A DNA stretch of 64,000 bases from assembly GCF_021728535.1 (NCBI RefSeq), contig NZ_JAKKDU010000003.1, positions 186,001-250,000 of the forward strand, in the 5' to 3' direction. Shown in pieces: positions 45,591-53,370 of this stretch (within the stretch, counting starts at the first letter, position 1; each line of letters begins with the position of its first letter). A program made the translations under genes and the position numbers. Origin of the DNA: Wocania arenilitoris (GTDB taxonomy: Bacteria; Bacteroidota; Bacteroidia; Flavobacteriales; Flavobacteriaceae). Under the pieces are notes generated by a model. The model worked only from the letters and a program-made list of their open reading frames with translations. It did no database searches and was not told where the DNA came from.

Positions 45591-46577
45591 TTAAGGTTTT
45601 AGTTTTACTCGCATTAATTTAGGACCAGAAGTAATATAAAGTGTTTCTTCGGTATCATCTAAAACACAATTAGTATTAAACTCATTGTTTAAAATGGTGC
45701 CCAAATGTTTTCCATCAGGATTTAATATGTACACTCCGCCAGGACCAGTGGCGAATATAATCCCTTTTTTATTAACTTTTAAACCATCTGGATGTCCCTT
45801 TTCTTTTGGAGCATTCCCCGTGGCATCAAAAAAATGTCTGCCGTTTGTAATATTGCCATCTTTATCTACATCGGCAGCAATCCAAATAGCATGTTTCCAA
45901 TCGGCATTGGCAATATAAACTATTTTTTCGTCTGGAGAAAAAGCAATTCCATTTGGACTGGACAGTGTATCGGTCACAATTTTAACATTACCTTTTGGAG
46001 AGATGCTATAAACGGCAGCTTTTAAACCGTCTTCATTAACAGGAGGAGGGTCAGACATTATCATATTCCCCTTTGAATGAAAAGCAGCATCATTAGTATT
46101 ATTAAATCTAACACCATTATAATTATCAACAAAAAGCCTAAAATCATTTTTAGGTTTATCTAATGGGCTATTCATTTTTACAGCTTGTCCATGCCCATAT
46201 TGCAATATTACTAATGTATTGTTTTTGTCAACTAAAAGCGCACTAGGTCCAGGTCTGTTAGGGTCTTTGTCTTTCATGTCTAAATATAAAGTAACACTAT
46301 CTTTTTCTGTCCATTGATATAATTTTTGATGACCAACATCAGTATAAACTAATTTTTGACTTTCTTTAATCCATATTGGGCCTTCAGACCATTTATGACC
46401 TGTTGAGAGCACTTCAATAACTGCATTAGGTGAGATTATGTCATCCAATTGTTTATCTAAGCGTTCAATTTTACCAACGGTTTGATATGTTTTTTGGTTT
46501 GCTTTTTGCTGTTTTCCACAAGATGAAAAAAGTATTAATACTAAAAGGAGTTTTAAAACCTTGTTTATTGAGCTCAT
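45591..46577 (-). CDS. SMP-30/gluconolactonase family lipoprotein
   Basis: 328 residues. Lipoprotein signal VLKLLLVLILFSSCGK. Six-bladed propeller with GHKWSEGPIWIKESQKLVYTD, SSPNGIAFSPDEKIVYIAN and GHPDGLKVNKKGIIFATG, which carry the metal-binding Glu, Asn and Asp of the SMP-30/gluconolactonase family. Likely hydrolyses a sugar lactone outside the cytoplasm, which fits the product of sugar oxidation by the adjacent cytochrome system. 17 bases after the Gfo/Idh/MocA gene in the same unit. Confidence 0.9.
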   Translation of the reverse strand: MSSINKVLKLLLVLILFSSCGKQQKANQKTYQTVGKIERLDKQLDDIISPNAVIEVLSTGHKWSEGPIWIKESQKLVYTDVGHQKLYQWTEKDSVTLYLDMKDKDPNRPGPSALLVDKNNTLVILQYGHGQAVKMNSPLDKPKNDFRLFVDNYNGVRFNNTNDAAFHSKGNMIMSDPPPVNEDGLKAAVYSISPKGNVKIVTDTLSSPNGIAFSPDEKIVYIANADWKHAIWIAADVDKDGNITNGRHFFDATGNAPKEKGHPDGLKVNKKGIIFATGPGGVYILNPDGKHLGTILNNEFNTNCVLDDTEETLYITSGPKLMRVKLKP

Positions 46578-46594
46578 ATAGTTTTAATTAGTTT

Positions 46595-47593
46595 TTAAGT
46601 TATCAATTTTATAGGATGATTTTGAGCTAAAGAGCTATTTGCAGCTTCGGCAATTAGCATAGCTTTAAGACCATCTTCACCAGTAACTGGCATTGGTTTA
46701 TTGTTAATTAGGGCATTAATAAAACTGCTCATTTCTACTAAATACGAAGCTTCATATCTATCCATAAAAAAGTTTAAATTTCTATCAGAAACTGTTCCTT
46801 TTTCGGTAGAAATTTTCACTCCAGTTTTTAACGGATTATCAACCTTTATCATGCCATTAGAACCCAATACTTCTAACCGCTGATCGTATCCGTATTTAGC
46901 TTCGCGACTATTTTCTATAGTTGCCAAAGCACCATTTTCAAATTTTAATAAAACGGTTGCGCTATCAATATCTTGTGCTTTACCAATTTCAGGATCAATT
47001 AAACAATTTCCATAGGCAAAAACTTCTTCTACTTCACAACCCATTATAAATCGAGCCATATCAAAATCATGAATAGTCATGTCTTTAAATAAACCTCCAG
47101 ACTTTTTAATATAAGAAATTGGTGGCGGTTGAGGATCTCTACTAATAATATGTAAATTTCTTATGAATCCAATTTTACCTTTATTTATTTCGTCTTTAAC
47201 TTTAGAAAAGTTTTTATCAAATCTTTGATTGAAGCCAATCATTAAAGGTGTTTTTAATTCAGATATAATAGAGATAGTTTCAATAGATTTTTCAAGAGAC
47301 ATATCTATTGGTTTTTCACAAAAAATAGCCTTTCCAGCATTGGCACATTTTATAGTATATTCAGAATGTGTGTTGTTTGGAGAGCAAATTACAACAGCAT
47401 CAATTTCTTGGTTTTCAATAATGGAATTGATATTGTTTGAAACATTTTTAGCACCGTATTGTAGAGCAAATTTTTGTCCTTCTTCACTAGGATTAACCAC
47501 AGCAACGACTTCTACATTATCTATGTTTTCAGAAAGGTTTTTTAGATGAATTTTGCCCATTCTACCCATTCCAATAATGCCAATTTTAATCAT
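46595..47593 (-). CDS. Gfo/Idh/MocA oxidoreductase, inositol 2-dehydrogenase-like
   Basis: 332 residues, cytoplasmic, NAD(P)-dependent. Rossmann motif GIIGMGRMGKIHLKNL at the N-terminus; AIFCEKPIDMSLEKS with the catalytic Lys; GGLFKDMTIHDFDMARF with the Asp/His pair typical of myo-inositol 2-dehydrogenase; GSNGMIKVDNP. IolG is the closest recognisable type, but scyllo-inositol or glucose substrates are possible. No other iol genes are nearby. Upstream is a 7-bp inverted repeat at 47633-47649. Confidence 0.9.
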   Translation of the reverse strand: MIKIGIIGMGRMGKIHLKNLSENIDNVEVVAVVNPSEEGQKFALQYGAKNVSNNINSIIENQEIDAVVICSPNNTHSEYTIKCANAGKAIFCEKPIDMSLEKSIETISIISELKTPLMIGFNQRFDKNFSKVKDEINKGKIGFIRNLHIISRDPQPPPISYIKKSGGLFKDMTIHDFDMARFIMGCEVEEVFAYGNCLIDPEIGKAQDIDSATVLLKFENGALATIENSREAKYGYDQRLEVLGSNGMIKVDNPLKTGVKISTEKGTVSDRNLNFFMDRYEASYLVEMSSFINALINNKPMPVTGEDGLKAMLIAEAANSSLAQNHPIKLIT

Positions 47594-47632
47594 AGAATGA
47601 TAATTTTCTTAAAAGTAAGCATTATAAGAAAG

Positions 47633-47649
47633 AAATCCAATATGGATTT
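47633..47649. promoter_or_regulatory. Inverted repeat upstream of the Gfo/Idh/MocA gene
   Basis: AAATCCA (47633-47639), spacer ATA, TGGATTT (47643-47649), 39 bases before the minus-strand start. Unlike the lacI-linked palindrome, so if it is an operator it serves a different regulator. No T tail. Confidence 0.4.
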
Positions 47650-47761
47650 TATTTAAATGTATGTAAAAAATAAAGAATTAAACCCCAAATATTATTAAAA
47701 AAGATGTGAATGTATATCTAAAATAAATGTTAACTTGTGGCAAGAATTTAAAACTATTTTA

Positions 47762-48235
47762 ATGATGAAATTCAAATATTTATTTTTTGTATCTTTTTTT
47801 ATGTTGTCAAGTTCATTTTCTTTTGCTCAAGAGCCAATGATGGGGGAAATTAAAATGTTTGCTGGTAATTTTGCACCAAGAGGATGGGCGTTTTGTGATG
47901 GGCAATTATTGCCAATAAGTCAAAATCCAGCTTTGTTTTCTTTATTGGGAACTAATTATGGTGGTGATGGTAGAACAACATTTGCATTGCCAGATTTACG
48001 AGATAGAACACCTATTCATCTAGGGAATAAAAGTGATTTATATACAAGAGTTGGAGATAAAGGAGGGTCAGAATCAAAAGTATTAAGAATAATGACTGTT
48101 TCTGAAAAACCTACTGGTAAAACCTACGATACTTATACAGTTAAAAGCAGTAGTGATAAGTTAGATACCAGAGATCCTTACCTCAGAATTAATTATATAA
48201 TTGCTTTACATGGAATTTTCCCATCAAGAAATTAA
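47762..48235 (+). CDS. Secreted tail-collar domain protein (microcystin-dependent protein family)
   Basis: 157 residues from ATG 47762, with a signal peptide (KYLFFVSFFMLSSSFSFAQ). The mature part is a single phage tail-collar-like domain: MGEIKMFAGNFAPRGWAFCDGQLLPISQNPALFSLLG, YGGDGRTTFALPDLRDRTPIH, closing with PYLRINYIIALHGIFPSRN. This is the MdpB-like form common in bacterial genomes. No other phage-type gene is in the window, so it is a stand-alone secreted protein of unknown role. Shorter than many relatives, with a compact middle. Convergent with the SPOR gene, 3 bases apart. Confidence 0.85.
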   Translation: MMKFKYLFFVSFFMLSSSFSFAQEPMMGEIKMFAGNFAPRGWAFCDGQLLPISQNPALFSLLGTNYGGDGRTTFALPDLRDRTPIHLGNKSDLYTRVGDKGGSESKVLRIMTVSEKPTGKTYDTYTVKSSSDKLDTRDPYLRINYIIALHGIFPSRN

Positions 48236-48238
48236 TGG

Positions 48239-48640
48239 TTAACTCTTTTTCTTTTTTGGCTTAAAAACAAATGCGTTTGGGAAATTTCTTTTAATTCGCT
48301 TTAAAGCTCTATCGGCTTCTAATCGTGTTCTAAAACTACCTACCCATATTTTGTAATTTCTTGGCAATTCAAACTCTAAAGAAGAGCGCCACTGGTTGTA
48401 TAAAGTATAGTATTCTTTTTGAGCAGATTCAGCACCTGTACGATTACCGTTATAGATTTGTATTTTGTATCTATCAGAAGCGTTTTCGTCTTTATTAAGC
48501 TCTTTTTTAAGAGCTAATAAATTTGGAATATTTTTGTCTTGATTTATAGTAACATGGCCTTGTTGTGCAAAGCAATTAGATGAGATTATTACTAGGCATG
48601 CAACTGAAAACAAGATGGCTTTAAATTTTAATGTGCTCAT
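48239..48640 (-). CDS. SPOR-domain protein
   Basis: 133 residues with a signal peptide (SVACLVIISSNCFAQ). The C-terminal half is a SPOR-type peptidoglycan-binding domain (YKIQIYNGNRTGAESAQKEY, then YKIWVGSFRTRLEADRALKRIKRNFPNAFV) ending in a Lys-rich tail. SPOR domains bind glycan strands stripped of stem peptides, usually at division sites. Divergent from the Alternative Complex III operon; this neighbour relation is common in Flavobacteriaceae as far as I know. Confidence 0.85.
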   Translation of the reverse strand: MSTLKFKAILFSVACLVIISSNCFAQQGHVTINQDKNIPNLLALKKELNKDENASDRYKIQIYNGNRTGAESAQKEYYTLYNQWRSSLEFELPRNYKIWVGSFRTRLEADRALKRIKRNFPNAFVFKPKKKKS

Positions 48641-48659
48641 TCTTTTAATTATATTTATA

Positions 48660-48667
48660 CAAATGTA
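48660..48667 (-). promoter_or_regulatory. -7 box of the SPOR gene
   Basis: Minus-strand TACATTTG, full TANNTTTG match, 19 bases before the ATG at 48640. Confidence 0.5.
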
Positions 48668-48765
48668 TACGTTATAAACTAAATTATAGCTCTTTTTATT
48701 ATTTAGAATCCCTCTAAATTATCAATTAACACTTCTGTAACATTTCTAAAATGGACTTTTAATAT

Positions 48766-48773
48766 TACTTTTG
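48766..48773 (+). promoter_or_regulatory. -7 box of the Alternative Complex III / oxidase operon
   Basis: TACTTTTG, full TANNTTTG match, giving a transcript start near 48780. No other such box is obvious between actA and the oxidase genes, so eight genes may share this promoter. Confidence 0.6.
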
Positions 48774-48811
48774 CGAGAGATTTTTTTAACTGTATTTTTT
48801 TCCATTATTAA

Positions 48812-50155
48812 ATGAAAAAATCATACCAAAGTTTAGAAGTTAATTTAACCAACAATATGATACAGGTAATTTACCGTAAACTAACCACAAATAGTCTTCG
48901 TTTTGGGTTCGTTATTTTACTAGCATTTACAACATCTCTTTCGGCTCAAGATGGAGATTCAGCAAAAGGAAAATCGTTATTCAATGCAAATTGTGCAGCG
49001 TGTCATACTTTAGATAAGAAAATGACTGGGCCTGCGCTACGTAATGTTGAAAAACGTTTAGCCGATGATGAAGGTCTAGATAGAGAATGGCTTTATGCTT
49101 GGATAAAAAACAGTGCTGGCATGATTAAAGCAGGCGATGCTTATGCCAATAAGATTTATAACGAGTACGGTGGCGCTGCAATGACTGCTTTTCCACAACT
49201 ATCTAACGAAGATATTGATAATATTTTAGCATATACCGCAGAAGAAAAGAAAGCTCCAGTTGTTGTAGAAACAGCAGTTGCTAGTGGAGACACTGATGCA
49301 GATTCTAGTGGTATTTCTAATGAAATCATTTTAGGCGCCTTAGCTATTTTATTTATTCTATTAGCTTCTGGTTTATATTTAGTAAATAAAACATTACGTC
49401 GTTTTGCTTCGGCTCAAAATATTGATATTGCTGAAGAAACAAAAAGAAAACCGTTATGGAAAGCTTTTGTACAAAATCAATTTTTAATGATTGTTGTTGC
49501 TATATTCTTTTTATTAGCAAGTGCATATTTTGCTTTTGGTTACTTTATGCAAATTGGTGTCGATCAAGGTTACGAGCCTGTGCAACCAATTCATTATTCG
49601 CATAAAATTCATGCTGGCGATAATGGTATTGATTGTAAGTACTGTCACTCATCCGCTAGAACAAGTAAAACTTCTGGAATACCCTCTTTAAATGTGTGTA
49701 TGAATTGCCACAAATCAATATACGAAGTAGCACCTGAAACTTTAGCAGAAGGAAAGAAAATAGGAGTTGATTATAATGCAGAAATTAAAAAGTTATACGC
49801 AGCAGCAGGTTGGGATGATGAAAACCAGGAGTATACAGGAGATGCTCAACCAGTTAAATGGATTCGTATTCATAATTTACCGGACTTTGTTTACTTCAAT
49901 CACTCACAACACGTTACTGTTGCAGGTGTTGAATGCCAAACATGTCATGGACCAGTTGAAGAAATGGAAGTTATGTACCAACATGCGCCATTAACTATGG
50001 GTTGGTGTATAGATTGCCACAGAACAACAAACGTTAATGTAAAAGATAATGCTTATTACACTAAAATACATGAAGAGTTATCTAAAAAGTATGGTGTAGA
50101 TAAATTAACACCTGCTCAAATGGGCGGATTAGAATGTGGTAAGTGTCATTATTAA
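48812..50155 (+). CDS. actA: Alternative Complex III multiheme cytochrome c subunit (ActA)
   Basis: 447 residues, six CxxCH motifs. An N-terminal monoheme domain after the signal peptide (CAACH, with MTGPALRNVEKR) is followed by a membrane helix near 165-190, a second helix near 225-250, then a pentaheme class III part (CKYCH, CMNCH, CQTCH, CIDCH, CGKCH). Takes electrons from the ActB iron-sulfur chain and passes them to downstream carriers. ActA in described complexes is pentaheme, so the extra N-terminal heme domain is a fusion. ATG 48857 is an alternative start that puts the signal peptide nearer the N-terminus. Confidence 0.92.
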   Translation: MKKSYQSLEVNLTNNMIQVIYRKLTTNSLRFGFVILLAFTTSLSAQDGDSAKGKSLFNANCAACHTLDKKMTGPALRNVEKRLADDEGLDREWLYAWIKNSAGMIKAGDAYANKIYNEYGGAAMTAFPQLSNEDIDNILAYTAEEKKAPVVVETAVASGDTDADSSGISNEIILGALAILFILLASGLYLVNKTLRRFASAQNIDIAEETKRKPLWKAFVQNQFLMIVVAIFFLLASAYFAFGYFMQIGVDQGYEPVQPIHYSHKIHAGDNGIDCKYCHSSARTSKTSGIPSLNVCMNCHKSIYEVAPETLAEGKKIGVDYNAEIKKLYAAAGWDDENQEYTGDAQPVKWIRIHNLPDFVYFNHSQHVTVAGVECQTCHGPVEEMEVMYQHAPLTMGWCIDCHRTTNVNVKDNAYYTKIHEELSKKYGVDKLTPAQMGGLECGKCHY

Positions 50156-50192
50156 TTAATAAAAAGTAAAAGTTTTAGTTTTAGTATAACGC

Positions 50193-50220
50193 TAATAACT
50201 AATAACTAACAACTAATAAC
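50193..50220. repeat. Heptanucleotide repeats (TAAYAAC)x4 between actA and actB
   Basis: TAATAAC, TAATAAC, TAACAAC, TAATAAC in a row, followed by TAGTAAAC, ending 11 bases before the actB ATG (50232). The only tract of this kind in the operon; it occupies the actB translation-initiation region. Confidence 0.9.
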
Positions 50221-50231
50221 TAGTAAACAAT

Positions 50232-53200
50232 ATGTCATCAAACAAGAAATACTGGAAAAGTGTTGAGGAGCTAAACGAAAATAGCTCTATTGTTGAGACG
50301 CTAAAACAAAACGAGTTTGTTAATGAGATTCCTACTGATGAATTTTTAGGTAATAAAGAAACCTTAGAGGAAACATCAACAACACGTCGCGATTTCTTAA
50401 AGTACGTTGGTTTTAGTACTGCTGCTGCATCTTTAGCAGCTTGCGAAGGTCCTGTAGTTAAATCTATTCCTTACGTAGTACAGCCTACAGAAATTATTCC
50501 TGGTGTTGCTAATTACTATGCAACAACAATTGCTGATGGTTTTGATTTTGCAAGTGTTTTGGTAAAAACCCGCGAAGGTCGACCAATTAAAATCGAAAAC
50601 AATGCTTTAGCAGCTACAAATGGTAATGCTAACGCTAGAGTAAACGCATCGGTTTTAGGATTGTACGACAGCTTAAGAGTTCAAGGTCCAAGTAAAGCAG
50701 GTGATTCTATCACTTGGAGTACTTTTGATGAAGAAACAGGGGAAGCTTTAACAAATATTGCGGCTGCAAATAAAGATATTGTTTTATTAACACAAACATT
50801 TGCAAGTCCTTCTACAAGTAAGTTGATTGCTGAATTTGGAGAAAAGTTTGGTAATGTACGTCATGTCGTTTACGATGCGGTTTCAGAATCAGCTGCTTTA
50901 GATGCTTTTCAAGCTAAGTATGGTGAGCGTGGATTAGCAAATTACGATTTCTCGAAAGCGATGACTATTGTGTCAGTAGGCGCCGATTTCTTAGGCGACT
51001 GGCAAGGTGGAGGATTTGATTCTGGATATTCAAAAAACAGAGTTCCAGATCACGGTAAAATGTCGCGTCATATTCAGTTTGAATCAAATATGTCATTAAC
51101 TGGAGCTAATGCCGATAAACGTGTGCCTTTAACACCAAGCCAGCAAAAACAAGCTTTAGCAAAACTACATAGTTTAGTTGTTGGTGGTTCTGTATCCACA
51201 GATTTACCAGAGCATATAAATGAAGCGCTTCAAAAAGCAGCTTCACAACTTAAAAAAGCAGGAAGCAACGGTGTTGTAGTTACAGGAATTCAAGATGTAA
51301 ATGCACAAACCGTAGCTTTAGAAATAAATGAAGCTTTAAACAGTAAAGCTTTTGACAAAGCTGCTCCAATTAAAACAAGACAAGGTAATGATAAAGCAGT
51401 AGCTAAATTAGTTACTGACATGAAAGCAGGCACTGTTGGAGCAATAATTATGAGTGGTGTTAACCCGATGTACACGCTTCCTAATGCTTCAGATTTTGCT
51501 GAAGGATTAGAAAAAGTTGATTTATCTGTAACCTTTTCTTTGAAGGCAGATGAAACATCAACACTAACAGATTATATTGCAGCAGCGCCTCACTATTTAG
51601 AGTCTTGGGGCGATGTAGAAATTAAAAAAGGACATTATGCGTTAACACAACCAACAATTCGTCCTTTGTTTGATACTAGACAATTTCAAGAAGCTTTATT
51701 AAAGTGGACAGGAAACGATAGTTCTTATCACGATTATATAAAAGAAGCTTGGGGTACTACTATTTTAGGAGGTAGTTCTTTTAACAAAGCACTACACGAT
51801 GGTGTTTATGTTGGAACCATTGCTACTGAAACTCAAGATACAACTGAGTCTGAATCTGTAGAATCTGAGGAAGAAGTTACACCTCCAGGAAATGCAGCCA
51901 GAACTTTAGCAGCATCTGTTAAGTCAAACTCAGGTTTAGAGTTAACATTATATACCAAAGTTGGTATGGGTGATGGGCAACAAGCCAACAACCCATGGTT
52001 ACAAGAATTTCCAGATCCATTAACTAGAACATCTTGGGATAACTATTTAACGGTATCTAAAGCTGATGCAGATGTATTAGGTTTAGTTAATACGCATGTA
52101 GCAACAGGCGCATTGAACGGAAGTTATGCAAATGTTTCTGTAAACGGACAAGAACCAATTAAAGTGCCAGTAATGATTCAACCAGGACAAGCAAAAGGTT
52201 CTGTTGGATTAGCATTTGGTTACGGAAAAACGTTAGGTTTAAAAGAGGAAATGCAAACAGGCGTAAATGCCTACCCATTATATCAAAACTTTAATAATGT
52301 ACAGTCAGTTACAGTTGAAGTTGCTGCTGGCGAGCATGAATTTGCTTCAGTACAGTTACATAATACCTTAATGGGTCGTGGCGATATTATTAAAGAAACC
52401 ACTTTAGAAATTTTCAATACAAAAGATAAGAAACATTGGAATGCTGTTCCTGTAGTATCTTTAAACCATGTTGAAACACCGGTTACATCTTCAGAAGTTG
52501 ATTTATGGGATGAGTTTGATCGTTCAATAGGGCATCATTTCAATTTGTCTATTGACTTGAATGCATGTACTGGATGTGGCGCTTGTGTTATCGCATGTCA
52601 TGCAGAAAATAATGTGCCTGTTGTTGGTAAAGAAGAAGTTCGTCGTAGCCGTGATATGCATTGGTTACGTATAGATAGATATTATTCATCTGAAGAATCA
52701 TTTGAAGGAGACAACGATAAAAAAGATAATATTTCTGGATTAAGTAGTTCCTTAAGTGAATTTGGTGAAATGGAAAGTGCCTCTGAGAATCCTCAAGTAG
52801 CATTCCAACCAGTAATGTGTCAGCATTGTAATCACGCACCTTGTGAAACGGTTTGTCCTGTAGCGGCAACATCACATGGCCGTCAAGGTCAAAACCATAT
52901 GGCTTATAACCGTTGTGTAGGTACAAGATATTGTGCAAACAACTGCCCTTATAAAGTACGTCGTTTTAACTGGTTCTTATATACTGGTAACGATGAGTTC
53001 GACTATCATATGAATGATGATTTAGGGCGTATGGTGTTAAATCCAGATGTGGTTGTACGTTCTCGTGGTGTTATGGAAAAATGTTCTATGTGTATTCAAA
53101 TGACACAGAAAACTATTCTTGATGCAAAACGCGATGGACGCGAAATTAAAGATGGTGAATTCCAAACAGCTTGTTCTGCAGCTTGTAGCAGTGGCGCTAT

Positions 53201-53342
53201 GGTATTTGGAGACATTAATGATAAAGAAAGTAAAGTTGCAAAACTTAAAGAAGATAACCGTATGTATCACTTATTAGAAAGTGTTGGTACTAAGCCTAAT
53301 GTGCAGTATCAAACTAAAGTGAGAAATACAACAGAAGCATAA
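50232..53342 (+). CDS. actB: Alternative Complex III iron-sulfur/molybdopterin-like subunit (ActB)
   Basis: 1036 residues. A variant Tat signal sits behind a 50-residue extension (TTRRDFLKYVGFSTAAASLAAC), the TAT-variant type of this family. The large middle region (about 90-720) is homologous to molybdopterin oxidoreductases but, as in the family, not expected to bind cofactor. The C-terminal part (from about 775) is ferredoxin-like with four cysteine clusters: CTGCGACVIACHAEN, CQHCNHAPCETVCP, CVGTRYCANNCP, and CSMC...CSAACSSGA, fitting three 4Fe-4S and one 3Fe-4S. Forms the periplasmic electron wire between quinol site and ActA/ActE. Confidence 0.95.
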   Translation: MSSNKKYWKSVEELNENSSIVETLKQNEFVNEIPTDEFLGNKETLEETSTTRRDFLKYVGFSTAAASLAACEGPVVKSIPYVVQPTEIIPGVANYYATTIADGFDFASVLVKTREGRPIKIENNALAATNGNANARVNASVLGLYDSLRVQGPSKAGDSITWSTFDEETGEALTNIAAANKDIVLLTQTFASPSTSKLIAEFGEKFGNVRHVVYDAVSESAALDAFQAKYGERGLANYDFSKAMTIVSVGADFLGDWQGGGFDSGYSKNRVPDHGKMSRHIQFESNMSLTGANADKRVPLTPSQQKQALAKLHSLVVGGSVSTDLPEHINEALQKAASQLKKAGSNGVVVTGIQDVNAQTVALEINEALNSKAFDKAAPIKTRQGNDKAVAKLVTDMKAGTVGAIIMSGVNPMYTLPNASDFAEGLEKVDLSVTFSLKADETSTLTDYIAAAPHYLESWGDVEIKKGHYALTQPTIRPLFDTRQFQEALLKWTGNDSSYHDYIKEAWGTTILGGSSFNKALHDGVYVGTIATETQDTTESESVESEEEVTPPGNAARTLAASVKSNSGLELTLYTKVGMGDGQQANNPWLQEFPDPLTRTSWDNYLTVSKADADVLGLVNTHVATGALNGSYANVSVNGQEPIKVPVMIQPGQAKGSVGLAFGYGKTLGLKEEMQTGVNAYPLYQNFNNVQSVTVEVAAGEHEFASVQLHNTLMGRGDIIKETTLEIFNTKDKKHWNAVPVVSLNHVETPVTSSEVDLWDEFDRSIGHHFNLSIDLNACTGCGACVIACHAENNVPVVGKEEVRRSRDMHWLRIDRYYSSEESFEGDNDKKDNISGLSSSLSEFGEMESASENPQVAFQPVMCQHCNHAPCETVCPVAATSHGRQGQNHMAYNRCVGTRYCANNCPYKVRRFNWFLYTGNDEFDYHMNDDLGRMVLNPDVVVRSRGVMEKCSMCIQMTQKTILDAKRDGREIKDGEFQTACSAACSSGAMVFGDINDKESKVAKLKEDNRMYHLLESVGTKPNVQYQTKVRNTTEA

Positions 53343-53370
53343 ATCTAATTAAAGAATCAATTATATAATT

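Noticed and set aside
47762-48235. Tail-collar gene as evidence of a prophage
   Set aside because: It has a Sec signal and no neighbouring phage, integrase or lysis genes; adjacent genes are ordinary chromosomal ones.
52588-52938. Long minus-strand open frame inside actB
   Set aside because: Antisense to the conserved Fe-S region, no recognisable domain; a by-product of codon use. Other long antisense frames (for example 14034-14414, 53814-54215) were dismissed for the same reason.
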